Below are positions 11,164 to 18,766 of a stretch of 64,000 nucleotides of DNA, in pieces. Position 1 is the first letter of the stretch, and each line of letters opens with the position of its first letter. The translations under genes and the position numbers were made by a program. Below the pieces are notes generated by a model, which saw only the letters and a program-made list of their open reading frames with translations, was not told where the DNA came from and did no database searches. The stretch comes from Orlajensenia sp001423545 (GTDB lineage: Bacteria > Actinomycetota > Actinomycetes > Actinomycetales > Microbacteriaceae), in the NCBI GenBank assembly GCA_001423545.1, contig LMOK01000002.1, forward strand, positions 372,001 to 436,000. The letters run 5' to 3'.

Positions 11164-12588
11164 TCAGAACGACCCGCTGAACTCGCGCTCCCATTCGTCG
11201 CGCTGCGCTGCCCGGCGCTCCGCGGCACGGGCGTCGGAGACGTCGGATGCCGATGGCCCCGCGAGCCGCAGCCTGTCGAGGGCAGCATGGACGCTGCCCA
11301 CCTCGGCGTCGAGCACATGGGTGAAGCCGAGACGGCGTGCCTCGGAGGCGCGTTGCGCGGCTGCTGAGACCGGGCGCACCTCGCCCGCCAGGCTGATCTC
11401 ACCGAACGCCGTGAGTTCGTGCGGAACCGGGCGTTCGCTCAGCGCCGACGCAATGGCGACGGCGATTGCCAGGTCGGCCCCGGGCTCGGTGAGACGCACG
11501 CCGCCGACGGTGGAGATGTAGACGTCGTGCTCGCCGACGCCCTTGAGGCCGGCTCGCCGCTCGAGCACGGCGAGGATCATGGCGACGCGAGACGGATCGA
11601 CGCCGTTCATGACGCGTCGCGGCTGCGGGCCGGTGGCCTTCACGACGAGTGCCTGCACCTCGACGGGGAGGGCGCGCCGGCCCTCGAGGGCGACGGTGAC
11701 GCAGGTTCCGCTGACGTTGGTCGAGCCGCGGCTCAGGAACAGGCCGCTCGGATCGGGCACCTCGGCGATGCCGTCTCCGGTCATCTCGAAGCAACCCACC
11801 TCGTCGGTGGGGCCGAAGCGGTTCTTGAGTGCGCGCACGAAGCGCAGGGCGGTCTGGCGATCGCCCTCGAAGTGGCAGACCACGTCGACGAGGTGCTCGA
11901 GCAGACGAGGCCCGGCGATCGAGCCGTCTTTCGTCACGTGGCCGACGAGCAGGATCGGCAGTTCGCGCTCCTTCGCCAGGCGCACGAGGGCGGCTGCGAC
12001 CTCGCGCACCTGCCCCGGCTGGCCGGCGAGGCCATCGGAGAGGGAGCTTGACACAGTCTGCACTGAGTCGACGATGAGCAGCTGCGGCTCGACGGAGTCG
12101 ACCTGACCCAGGATGGTGCCGAGGTCGGTCTCCGACGCGAGGTAGAGGTTCGGAACGAGGGCTCCGGTGCGTGCGGCGCGCAGCCGAACCTGGCTCACGG
12201 ACTCCTCGGCGCTCACGTAGAGCACTCGCTTGCCGGTGGATGCCGCTCGCGCGGCGACCTCGAGCAGCAGCGTCGACTTGCCGACGCCGGGCTCACCGCT
12301 CAACAGGATGGCGGCTCCGGGAACGACGCCGCCGCCGAGCACGCGGTCGAACTCGCCGATGCCGCTCGGCCAGCGGGTGATCTCCATCTCGGCGGTGAAC
12401 TCGGTGATGGGGCGGGCGGCGCGGCCCGCGGAGACGGCGACGGGCTTCACGGCGCGGGCGTTGCCGCCGGCCTGTTCAGCGGCATCCGTCACGGTTCCCC
12501 ACTGCTGGCATTCGCCGCAGCGGCCGGCCCATTTCGCCGTCGTCCAGCCGCATTCGACGCAGCGGTAAGCGTTGGTGGATCGGGCCAT
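11164..12588 (-). CDS. radA: DNA repair protein RadA
   Basis: This branch-migration ATPase acts in homologous recombination. The 474-residue protein has an N-terminal C4 zinc finger (Cys 10, 13, 24, 27), a RecA-like ATPase with Walker A GEPGVGKS at residues 98-105, the RadA-specific KNRFG motif, and a C-terminal Lon-protease-like domain (about residues 300-470) with the hexamer-forming fold. All motifs are intact and the length is typical. Single gene. Confidence 0.97.
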   Translation of the reverse strand: MARSTNAYRCVECGWTTAKWAGRCGECQQWGTVTDAAEQAGGNARAVKPVAVSAGRAARPITEFTAEMEITRWPSGIGEFDRVLGGGVVPGAAILLSGEPGVGKSTLLLEVAARAASTGKRVLYVSAEESVSQVRLRAARTGALVPNLYLASETDLGTILGQVDSVEPQLLIVDSVQTVSSSLSDGLAGQPGQVREVAAALVRLAKERELPILLVGHVTKDGSIAGPRLLEHLVDVVCHFEGDRQTALRFVRALKNRFGPTDEVGCFEMTGDGIAEVPDPSGLFLSRGSTNVSGTCVTVALEGRRALPVEVQALVVKATGPQPRRVMNGVDPSRVAMILAVLERRAGLKGVGEHDVYISTVGGVRLTEPGADLAIAVAIASALSERPVPHELTAFGEISLAGEVRPVSAAAQRASEARRLGFTHVLDAEVGSVHAALDRLRLAGPSASDVSDARAAERRAAQRDEWEREFSGSF

Positions 12589-12704
12589 GGGGCGAGCCTA
12601 ATCGGGCCGGACGACACTGCCGGATGCCGCTCCGCGGTCGGCGGCATCCGAGGTGGTGAGACGCATGTGGGGGAGCGGCATCCGTCGCCGAACAGCCGCG
12701 TGCC

Positions 12705-13859
12705 TCAGTGCGTCGGCAGGTACGGGTACTCGCTGGAGCGCCCCTGGAACTCGAGGATGGCGCCGTTGCGGATGCGCCCCGCCTCGATCTCGGTCGCGCG
12801 ACGGATGGTGTCCGACTCCGCCCACGAGGATGGGCCCTCCATGATGGTGCGGAGGAAGGGCATGAGTGCCTCGCTGATCTCCCACGTGGCCGAGTTCCAG
12901 AGGAACGATGGGCTGTGGTCGACGGCGTAGTAGTTCGTGGACTCGCCGACCGTGAACATCGGGTCGTCGAAGGTCGTCGGCCGCGCCCAGCTGAAGCCCA
13001 TGCCGGCGTCGATCGACACGTCGACGATGAGGCTGCCCGGGCGGAACTCGCCGAGGTCCTCCTCGCGCAGGTAGGTGAGGGGGGCGTTCGGGTCCTGCAG
13101 GGTGCAGTTCACGACGATGTCGTGAGCGGCGAGGAACGGAGCGAGGGCGACGGGGCCGTCCTCGGTGTTCACGGTGCTCAGGAACGGCGACTCCGGGTCG
13201 TGTTCGAACTGGATGATGTCGACAGAAGGGATGGGCGAGCCGACGGCCGCCGTGTCGCGGTTGGTGAGCACGCGCACGTCGTGGATGCCGTGGGCGTTCA
13301 GCACCGTGACGGCCCCGCGCGCGGTGGCACCGAAGCCGATCACCACGGCGCTGAGCCGGCGGCCGTAGTCTCCGGTCGATCCGCACAGCTGCAGCGCGTG
13401 CAGCACCGAGCAGTAGCCGGCGATCTCGTTGTTCTTGTGGAAGACGTGCAGGCCGAAGCCGCCGTCGCTCTTCCAGTGGTTCATGGCCTCCCACGCGATC
13501 AGCGTGAGGCCCTTGTCGATGGCGAACTGGGTCATCTCGCGATCCTGGACGCAGTGCGGCCAGCCCCAGAGGGTCTGGCCGTCGCGGAGATCGGCGAGGT
13601 CGGAGGCCAGAGGCTTGGGCAGGGCGATCACGTCGGCGGCCGCGATGATCTCGTCGCGGGAGGCGATCGCTCCGACGAGAGGAGCGAGGTCCGCATCCGG
13701 GATGCCGAAGCGCTCGCCGTAGCCGGTCTCGAGCATCATGTTCGCCCGCAGGTCCTCATCGATGCGCTCGAGGTGCGAGGGGTGCAGCGGCAGTCGTTTC
13801 TCGTCGAGCTTGCGCGAGGTGGCCATCACGCCGAGGCGGAGAAGAGGAGGGGTGGTCAT
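12705..13859 (-). CDS. Alanine dehydrogenase/PNT-family enzyme, probably N5-(carboxyethyl)ornithine synthase-like
   Basis: The 384-residue protein has an AlaDh_PNT N-terminal domain (RKLDEKRLPLHP; substrate-binding Arg and Lys) and a Rossmann domain with a nucleotide loop near VVIGFGATARGAV (about residues 171-183). The wording (WGWPHCVQDREMTQFAIDKG, EAMNHWKSD) is closer to the CEO-synthase/saccharopine-dehydrogenase-like branch than to alanine dehydrogenase. Such enzymes reductively condense pyruvate with an amino acid using NADPH. The actual substrate is not evident. The gene stands alone between radA and tRNA-Ser, with no pathway partners. Confidence 0.7.
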   Translation of the reverse strand: MTTPPLLRLGVMATSRKLDEKRLPLHPSHLERIDEDLRANMMLETGYGERFGIPDADLAPLVGAIASRDEIIAAADVIALPKPLASDLADLRDGQTLWGWPHCVQDREMTQFAIDKGLTLIAWEAMNHWKSDGGFGLHVFHKNNEIAGYCSVLHALQLCGSTGDYGRRLSAVVIGFGATARGAVTVLNAHGIHDVRVLTNRDTAAVGSPIPSVDIIQFEHDPESPFLSTVNTEDGPVALAPFLAAHDIVVNCTLQDPNAPLTYLREEDLGEFRPGSLIVDVSIDAGMGFSWARPTTFDDPMFTVGESTNYYAVDHSPSFLWNSATWEISEALMPFLRTIMEGPSSWAESDTIRRATEIEAGRIRNGAILEFQGRSSEYPYLPTH

Positions 13860-13972
13860 GTGCGAAGGCTACGCCACCCCGTCACGACCCGATTCAGGCT
13901 CCGAGCGAGCGGATGCCGCCGACCATGAGTCTCGATTCGCGCAGAAGCCCCCGCTCAACTAAACTCCTTCTC

Positions 13973-14062
13973 GGTACCGTGTCCGAGCGGCCGAAGGTGC
14001 AACTCTCGAAAAGTTGTGTGGGTGAAAGTCCACCGTGGGTTCAAATCCCACCGGTACCGCCA
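13973..14062 (+). tRNA. tRNA-Ser(CGA)
   Basis: The acceptor stem pairs GGTACCG (13973-13979) with CGGTACC (14052-14058), followed by discriminator G and an encoded CCA (14060-14062). The anticodon stem CAACT/AGTTG encloses loop CTCGAAA with anticodon CGA at 14007-14009. The T arm is GTGGG-TTCAAAT-CCCAC. A long variable arm (class II) pairs GTGG with CCAC and fits tRNA-Ser. The accessory island begins directly after its 3' end. Confidence 0.96.
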
Positions 14063-14135
14063 TGGGGGCATCCGCCTTGGTAAGCCAGTTCATCCGTATT
14101 GGCTTGCGAAAGCGGGTGCCCTTGCTTCGTTAACG

Positions 14136-14167
14136 CCTGATTTCCCCGAGCCTTCGAGGAAATCAGG
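14136..14167. repeat. 10-bp inverted repeat downstream of tRNA-Ser
   Basis: CCTGATTTCC (14136-14145) and GGAAATCAGG (14158-14167) are perfect complements around a 12-base loop. It could be a terminator for the tRNA or for the truncated gene on the opposite strand, or a relic of the island junction. No T-run follows on the plus strand. Confidence 0.5.
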
Positions 14168-14194
14168 TGGAATCTGCCTTCGCAGTGGAATGCA

Positions 14195-14353
14195 TCATGT
14201 CGATGCGGGCGGCGCGGGTACAAAAAAGCCCGGGTCCACCGTGACGGTGGCCACCGCTTGCGCTGATCCCGCGCCGGCGGCAACCAGGCCGCTCGCAACG
14301 AGTGTCGTACCCACCAGCACCGCGAGGGTGCGCCATCGATTCGAACTTCTCAT
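14195..14353 (-). pseudogene. Secretory leader fragment of a lost exported protein
   Basis: A minus-strand frame of 52 codons starts at ATG 14353 after an AAGGA-type ribosome site. It encodes a classical signal peptide: RSSNRWR, a hydrophobic core LAVLVGTTLVASGLVAAG, and a probable cleavage at SAQA. Only about 18 mature residues follow (VATVTVDPGFFVP...) before a stop. The mature start resembles the first strand of secreted carbohydrate-active enzymes. I read it as the 5' stub of a secreted protein gene whose body was deleted at the island edge. A very small secreted peptide is the alternative. Confidence 0.55.
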
Positions 14354-14429
14354 GGTTCCTTATCCTTCAACTCGGCGTCCTTGACGAGCCGGACGGGCGG
14401 CGATTGGTATTTCCCACCCGCTTAGGCTA

Positions 14430-14442
14430 ATAATAGGATTAT
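14430..14442. promoter_or_regulatory. Predicted GntR operator 1 (ABC importer promoter)
   Basis: ATAAT-AGG-ATTAT, a perfect palindrome with a 3-base centre, lies in an AT-rich stretch about 100 bases before the first permease gene. The same pattern occurs at 18639-18651 and, in a variant form, at 24785-24797, in the two other promoter regions of the island. Confidence 0.65.
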
Positions 14443-14538
14443 CAGATTAAAGAGCTATGCTCAACGATCGAGGCCAGAACCCCGCACTAGCCCAAGGGCG
14501 TAGGAAGGGCTCCGCCACCCGAGTTGAAGGATTCGACG

Positions 14539-15450
14539 ATGACAGTGACGTCACCATCACGACCCGCGCAAATAGTCCGGCGGGATAGACGCAATTGGAC
14601 CGGTTGGGCGTTCGTGGCCCCCTTTCTGGCCGTGTTCGCCCTTGTCCTCGTGGCGCCCGTTGTGTACTCGATCGGACTGAGCCTGTTCAGGGAGCAGCTC
14701 ATCGGCGGTACGAGTTTTGTCGGACTTCAGAACTACCTGGAGGCCGCTGCTGACCCGAAGTTCTGGGACGCATTCGGCCGGGTGCTCATCTTCTTGATCG
14801 TCCAGGTGCCGATCATGCTCGTCGCCGCACTCGCCGCCGCACTGGCCATAGACAGTGCACGTTTGCACCTGTCGTCGTTCTTCCGAATCTCGCTGTTCCT
14901 GCCGTACGCGGTCCCGGCGGTCGTGGCAACTCTCATGTGGGGGTTCATCTATGGAACACGCTTCGGGCTAGTCGGCAACCTGAACACGTTCTTCGGAATC
15001 GAACTTCCGGCACCACTTTCCGGCAGTTGGGTGCTCGCCTCCATCGGGAACATCGTCACGTGGGAGTTCGTCGGCTACAACATGCTCATTTTCTACTCCG
15101 CACTGCGCATCATCCCGACCGACCTCTACGAGGCAGCCGCACTCGACGGCGCTGGCGCTGGGCGGGTCATCCGGCACATCAAGATCCCAGCCATCCGTGG
15201 CGCCATCATCATCGCCGCCATCTTCTCCGTGATCGGAAGCTTCCAGCTCTTCAATGAGCCGAGCATCCTCCAAGCGCTCGCTCCCAACACGATCTCGACG
15301 TACTTCACGCCGAACCTCTACGCATACAACCTGTCATTCGCCGGACAGCAGTACAACTACTCGGCAGCGATCGCAATCATCATGGGGCTGATCACGATGC
15401 TCATCGCATATGTCGTGCAGCTGTCAGGCTCCCAGAAGGGCGTCCAATGA
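14539..15450 (+). CDS. CUT1 sugar ABC transporter permease (MalF/UgpA-like)
   Basis: The 303-residue inner-membrane protein has six predicted transmembrane segments. The EAA loop occurs near IIPTDLYEAAALDGAGAGRVIRHIKIPAIR (in the second half), the contact site for the ATPase. ATG 14539 is used, with GAAGGA eight bases upstream. It forms the translocation channel with the following permease, whose start overlaps its stop (ATGA). First gene of a permease-permease-binding protein operon. The substrate is not predictable from the permease; context suggests an oligosaccharide. Confidence 0.92.
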   Translation: MTVTSPSRPAQIVRRDRRNWTGWAFVAPFLAVFALVLVAPVVYSIGLSLFREQLIGGTSFVGLQNYLEAAADPKFWDAFGRVLIFLIVQVPIMLVAALAAALAIDSARLHLSSFFRISLFLPYAVPAVVATLMWGFIYGTRFGLVGNLNTFFGIELPAPLSGSWVLASIGNIVTWEFVGYNMLIFYSALRIIPTDLYEAAALDGAGAGRVIRHIKIPAIRGAIIIAAIFSVIGSFQLFNEPSILQALAPNTISTYFTPNLYAYNLSFAGQQYNYSAAIAIIMGLITMLIAYVVQLSGSQKGVQ

Positions 15451-16394
15451 CCACCGAGACACGGGCCATGCTCCAGATCGAGACGGCCCCGGAACCCCGA
15501 GTTGTCCCGTTCCGTCGCCCTCCGGCCCTTGCGCGGGCTTCCCGCGGGCGCACGGAGCGGAAGTCCATCATCCTCACGATCGTGATGGGTGCGCTCGCGA
15601 TCTACGCGCTCCTCCCGTTGTTCTGGCTGGTGGTCAATTCGACCAAGACCCAGCACGACCTGTTCTCCACCTTCGGCCTCTGGTTCTCGGGCAAGTTCGC
15701 GCTGTGGGACAACATCGTCGAGACCCTCACCTACAACGACGGCATCTTCATCCGCTGGTTGGGAAACACCCTCTTCTACGTCGTCATCGGGGCCGGCGGC
15801 GCCACGCTGCTCGCGACGCTGGCGGGCTACGGGCTGGCCAAGTTCGACTTCCCGGGGAGGCGTGCCGTGTTCGCTGTCGTCCTCGGCGCAGTCGCCATCC
15901 CCGGAACCGCCCTGGCCGTACCGACCTTTCTGATGTTCAGCCAGCTCCAGCTCACCAACACGCCCTGGTCGATCATCCTGCCGTCGCTGATCAGCCCGTT
16001 CGGGCTCTACCTGATCTGGGTCTACGCGGTCGATGCCGTCCCGACAGAGATTCTGGAAGCGGCACGGATCGACGGAGCAGGAGAGTTCCGCACGTTCTTC
16101 ACCGTCTCGGCACGCCTCCTGGCGCCGGGCTTCGTCACCGTGCTCCTCTTCACCATCGTGGCGACGTGGAACAACTACTTCCTCCCCCTGATCATGCTGA
16201 GCGACTCCAGTTGGTATCCGTTGACCGTGGGGCTCAAGTCCTGGAGTGCTCAGGCATCAACCGTCGGTGGCGACGCCATCTACAACCTGGTCATCACCGG
16301 CTCCTTGCTCACCATCATCCCGATCATCGCCGCATTCCTCTTCCTCCAGCGCTACTGGCAGTCAGGTCTCGCGGCAGGAAGCGTCAAGCAGTGA
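15447..16394 (+). CDS. CUT1 sugar ABC transporter permease (MalG/UgpE-like)
   Basis: The 315-residue protein has an extended cytoplasmic N-terminus (about 40 residues), then six transmembrane segments. The EAA loop reads VPTEILEAARIDGAGEFRTF, which carries the conserved EAA---G signature. It overlaps the upstream permease by four bases. The partner ATPase is not encoded in the island, so a shared MsiK-type ATPase elsewhere is expected, as is common for actinobacterial CUT1 systems. Confidence 0.92.
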   Translation: MTTETRAMLQIETAPEPRVVPFRRPPALARASRGRTERKSIILTIVMGALAIYALLPLFWLVVNSTKTQHDLFSTFGLWFSGKFALWDNIVETLTYNDGIFIRWLGNTLFYVVIGAGGATLLATLAGYGLAKFDFPGRRAVFAVVLGAVAIPGTALAVPTFLMFSQLQLTNTPWSIILPSLISPFGLYLIWVYAVDAVPTEILEAARIDGAGEFRTFFTVSARLLAPGFVTVLLFTIVATWNNYFLPLIMLSDSSWYPLTVGLKSWSAQASTVGGDAIYNLVITGSLLTIIPIIAAFLFLQRYWQSGLAAGSVKQ

Positions 16395-16456
16395 GGCATT
16401 CGCTGCTGACTACCCCGAGCAGTCCTGCTCATCACATCGAAGTGAAAGGTAAGAAC

Positions 16457-17794
16457 ATGATTCATCGCACAGCCCGTCGGTGGGTTGGAGTCGCTCTCGC
16501 GGCTGCCCTCGCCGGATCCCTGGCCGCCTGTTCCTCATCGTCTTCCGGTTCGGATAGCTCCGGAGCCAGCCAGGAGCAGATCGATGCGGCACTCCAGAAG
16601 GAGAGCACCATCACGGTGTGGAGCTGGACACCTCAGATGAAGAGCATCGTCGCGGCATTCGAGAAGAAGTACCCGAAGGTGACCGTGAAGCTCGAGAACG
16701 TCGGCACCGGAAACGACCACTATGTGAAGCTGCAGAACGCCATCAAGGCCGGCTCCGGCGCCCCCGACGTGGCGCAGATGGAGTACTACGCGCTCCCGCA
16801 GTTCGCGCTCTCGGATTCTCTCGTCGACCTGACGGACTACGGAGCGGCCGATCTGGAGGATCAGTACACCACTGGCACATGGAGTTCCGTCGCGATCGAT
16901 GGCGGGATCTACGGCCTGCCTCAGGACTCGGGCCCCATGGCGATGTTCTACCGCGCCGATGTCTTCGAGAAGCTGGGCATCGAGGTGCCGAAGACGTGGG
17001 ATGAGTATCTCGCCGCCGCACGCACCATTCACGCCGCCGATCCCACGCACTACATCGCCAACGACCTGGGAGACCCCGGATTCACCCAGAGCATGATCTG
17101 GCAGGCCGGAGGAGAGCCCTATTCCACCGACGGCGAAAACGTGAACATCAACTTCGATGATGCCGGCACGAACAAGTGGACGTCACTGTGGAACCAGATG
17201 ATCAAGGACGACCTCGTCGCCCCCATCGGCTCATGGAGCGATGAGTGGTACAAGGCCCTCGGCGACGGATCGATCGCCACCCTTGTCACCGGGGCGTGGA
17301 TGCCTGGAAACCTGGAGTCCGGAGTCCCGGACGCCGCCGGCAAATGGCGCGTGGCACCCATCCCGACGTACGACGGGAAGCCGGCGTCAGCCGAGAACGG
17401 CGGTGGCGGAGACGTCCTGATCAAGCAGAGCAAGAACAAGCTCGTCGCGTACGGCTTCATGGAGTTCCTGAACGGCAAGGAAGGCGCAGCCATCCACGCT
17501 GCCGAAGGAGGGTTCCCGTCCACGGTCGCTGACCTCGAGTCGGATGAGTTCCTCAACTACCAGAGCGACTACTTCGGCGGACAGAAGATCAACGAAGTCT
17601 TGGTGCAGGCATCGAAGGATGTCGTTCCGGGATGGAGCTACCTGCCCTTCCAGACCTACGCCAACAGCATCTTCGGCGACACGGTCGGTCAGGCCTACGC
17701 CAACAAGAGCGACCTGAACGCCGGTCTCAAGGCCTGGCAAGACGCTGCCACGGAATACGGGACCGGACAGGGCTTCACCGTCACCAACAAGTGA
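16457..17794 (+). CDS. Sugar ABC transporter solute-binding lipoprotein
   Basis: This 445-residue extracellular solute-binding protein (family 1) starts at ATG 16457 with GAAAGG upstream. The signal peptide ends in lipobox LAAC (Cys near residue 24), followed by a Ser-rich linker. The mature part has the SBP_bac_1 pattern: ITVWSWTPQMKSIVAAFEKKYP and the hinge region GLPQDSGPMAMFYRADVFEKLG. It is anchored outside the membrane and delivers the sugar to the two permeases upstream. Its gene ends in a strong hairpin at 17808-17841. Confidence 0.93.
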   Translation: MIHRTARRWVGVALAAALAGSLAACSSSSSGSDSSGASQEQIDAALQKESTITVWSWTPQMKSIVAAFEKKYPKVTVKLENVGTGNDHYVKLQNAIKAGSGAPDVAQMEYYALPQFALSDSLVDLTDYGAADLEDQYTTGTWSSVAIDGGIYGLPQDSGPMAMFYRADVFEKLGIEVPKTWDEYLAAARTIHAADPTHYIANDLGDPGFTQSMIWQAGGEPYSTDGENVNINFDDAGTNKWTSLWNQMIKDDLVAPIGSWSDEWYKALGDGSIATLVTGAWMPGNLESGVPDAAGKWRVAPIPTYDGKPASAENGGGGDVLIKQSKNKLVAYGFMEFLNGKEGAAIHAAEGGFPSTVADLESDEFLNYQSDYFGGQKINEVLVQASKDVVPGWSYLPFQTYANSIFGDTVGQAYANKSDLNAGLKAWQDAATEYGTGQGFTVTNK

Positions 17795-17807
17795 CCGGAG
17801 CCTGACG

Positions 17808-17841
17808 GCGGGTGTGCGACGGAGGCTCGTCGCACACCCGC
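17808..17841 (+). terminator. Terminator of the ABC importer operon
   Basis: GCGGGTGTGCGAC (17808-17820) pairs perfectly with GTCGCACACCCGC (17829-17841) around an 8-base loop. It begins 13 bases after the binding-protein stop. Confidence 0.85.
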
Positions 17842-17913
17842 TCCTTCGTCCGGACACGGTCACCAGAAGTACAGCTACCCCGCAGAACATGGCGGATGGG
17901 TGTGGGACTGGAT

Positions 17914-18618
17914 CTAGGCTCCGACGATGGCCGCGATGTCACGGGCGGAGTCGTCGATGAGCAGCTGCATCCGCTCACGAGCAGCGTCCGGGTCGCCTGC
18001 TGCTATCGCCTCGAACACGGCCCGATGGCTGTCCAAGAAACTCGTCGTCGTGGCATGGCGCAGCGCGAGACGGTGGCGCGCCTGCATCGCGGGCTCGAGG
18101 ACCACTTCGAACCGCTCAAGGAGCTCGTTCCCGCTCGCGGCAAGAATCGCGATGTGGAAGGCGACGTCCGTCTCGATATGGGCAGCCTCATCATCGTCAT
18201 CGAAACTGGCGATGAGTTTGTCATGTGCGGCCTCGATGGCAGCGAGCTGCTCCGACGTGCGCGAACCAGCTGCAATCCCGGCCGCAGCGGGCTCGATGAT
18301 CGCGCGAACCTGGTCCAGTTCGCGGACCAGACGCGCGTCGGGAACGCCTTCCGTGCGCCACCGCATCACATCCGTGTCGAGTAGCTCCCACCGAGAACGT
18401 TCAGTGACGTACGTGCCGTGCTTGGGCCGAGCATCGACGAGACCCTTCGCCGTGAGTACCCTCAACGCCTCGCGAACGACGGTCCGACTGACGTCGAACT
18501 CCGCCATTACATCCTCGGTGTTGATCGACTGACCAGGCACGAGGTCGCCTCGCATCATCCGTTCGCCGAGCGCGTGCACGACCTGGCCATGTAATCCTCG
18601 TCCACCATGCATAGTCAT
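17914..18618 (-). CDS. GntR/FadR-subfamily repressor with FCD domain
   Basis: A winged helix lies at about residues 5-70 (QVVHALGERMMRGDLVPGQ, SRTVVREALRVL) and an all-helical FCD effector domain at about 85-220, with the metal/effector-binding pattern HDKLI...HIETDVAFHIAIL. ATG 18618 is chosen because AGGGGAG lies just upstream; a GTG at 18624 is in frame. FCD regulators such as DgoR and UxuR/ExuR typically sense sugar acids. It is divergent from the GH2 gene and sits inside the catabolic island, so it is the likely controller of the three island promoters. The effector is perhaps a 2-keto-3-deoxy acid or aldonate (inference). Confidence 0.9.
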   Translation of the reverse strand: MTMHGGRGLHGQVVHALGERMMRGDLVPGQSINTEDVMAEFDVSRTVVREALRVLTAKGLVDARPKHGTYVTERSRWELLDTDVMRWRTEGVPDARLVRELDQVRAIIEPAAAGIAAGSRTSEQLAAIEAAHDKLIASFDDDDEAAHIETDVAFHIAILAASGNELLERFEVVLEPAMQARHRLALRHATTTSFLDSHRAVFEAIAAGDPDAARERMQLLIDDSARDIAAIVGA

Positions 18619-18638
18619 TGACACTCCCCTCGACTTCT

Positions 18639-18651
18639 ATAATACGATTAT
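18639..18651. promoter_or_regulatory. Predicted GntR operator 2 (repressor/GH2 promoter region)
   Basis: ATAAT-ACG-ATTAT, differing from the site at 14430 only in the central base, lies 21 bases upstream of the repressor start and about 115 bases before the GH2 start. This location fits both autoregulation and control of the GH2 gene. Confidence 0.68.
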
Positions 18652-18766
18652 TTCATGGGTCCGGCGTCCGTCTGGCGGTCCGTCGGTGAAGTATCCCAGA
18701 AGACCGCCCGCCGACCCCCTAAGACAGACCCGCCCAACAACGAAGTACGAGGCAGACAGGATCCGC

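Noticed and set aside
14041..14298. Minus-strand 85-codon frame over the tRNA 3' end
   Set aside because: It runs through the tRNA and the inverted repeat, with no ribosome site or family wording.
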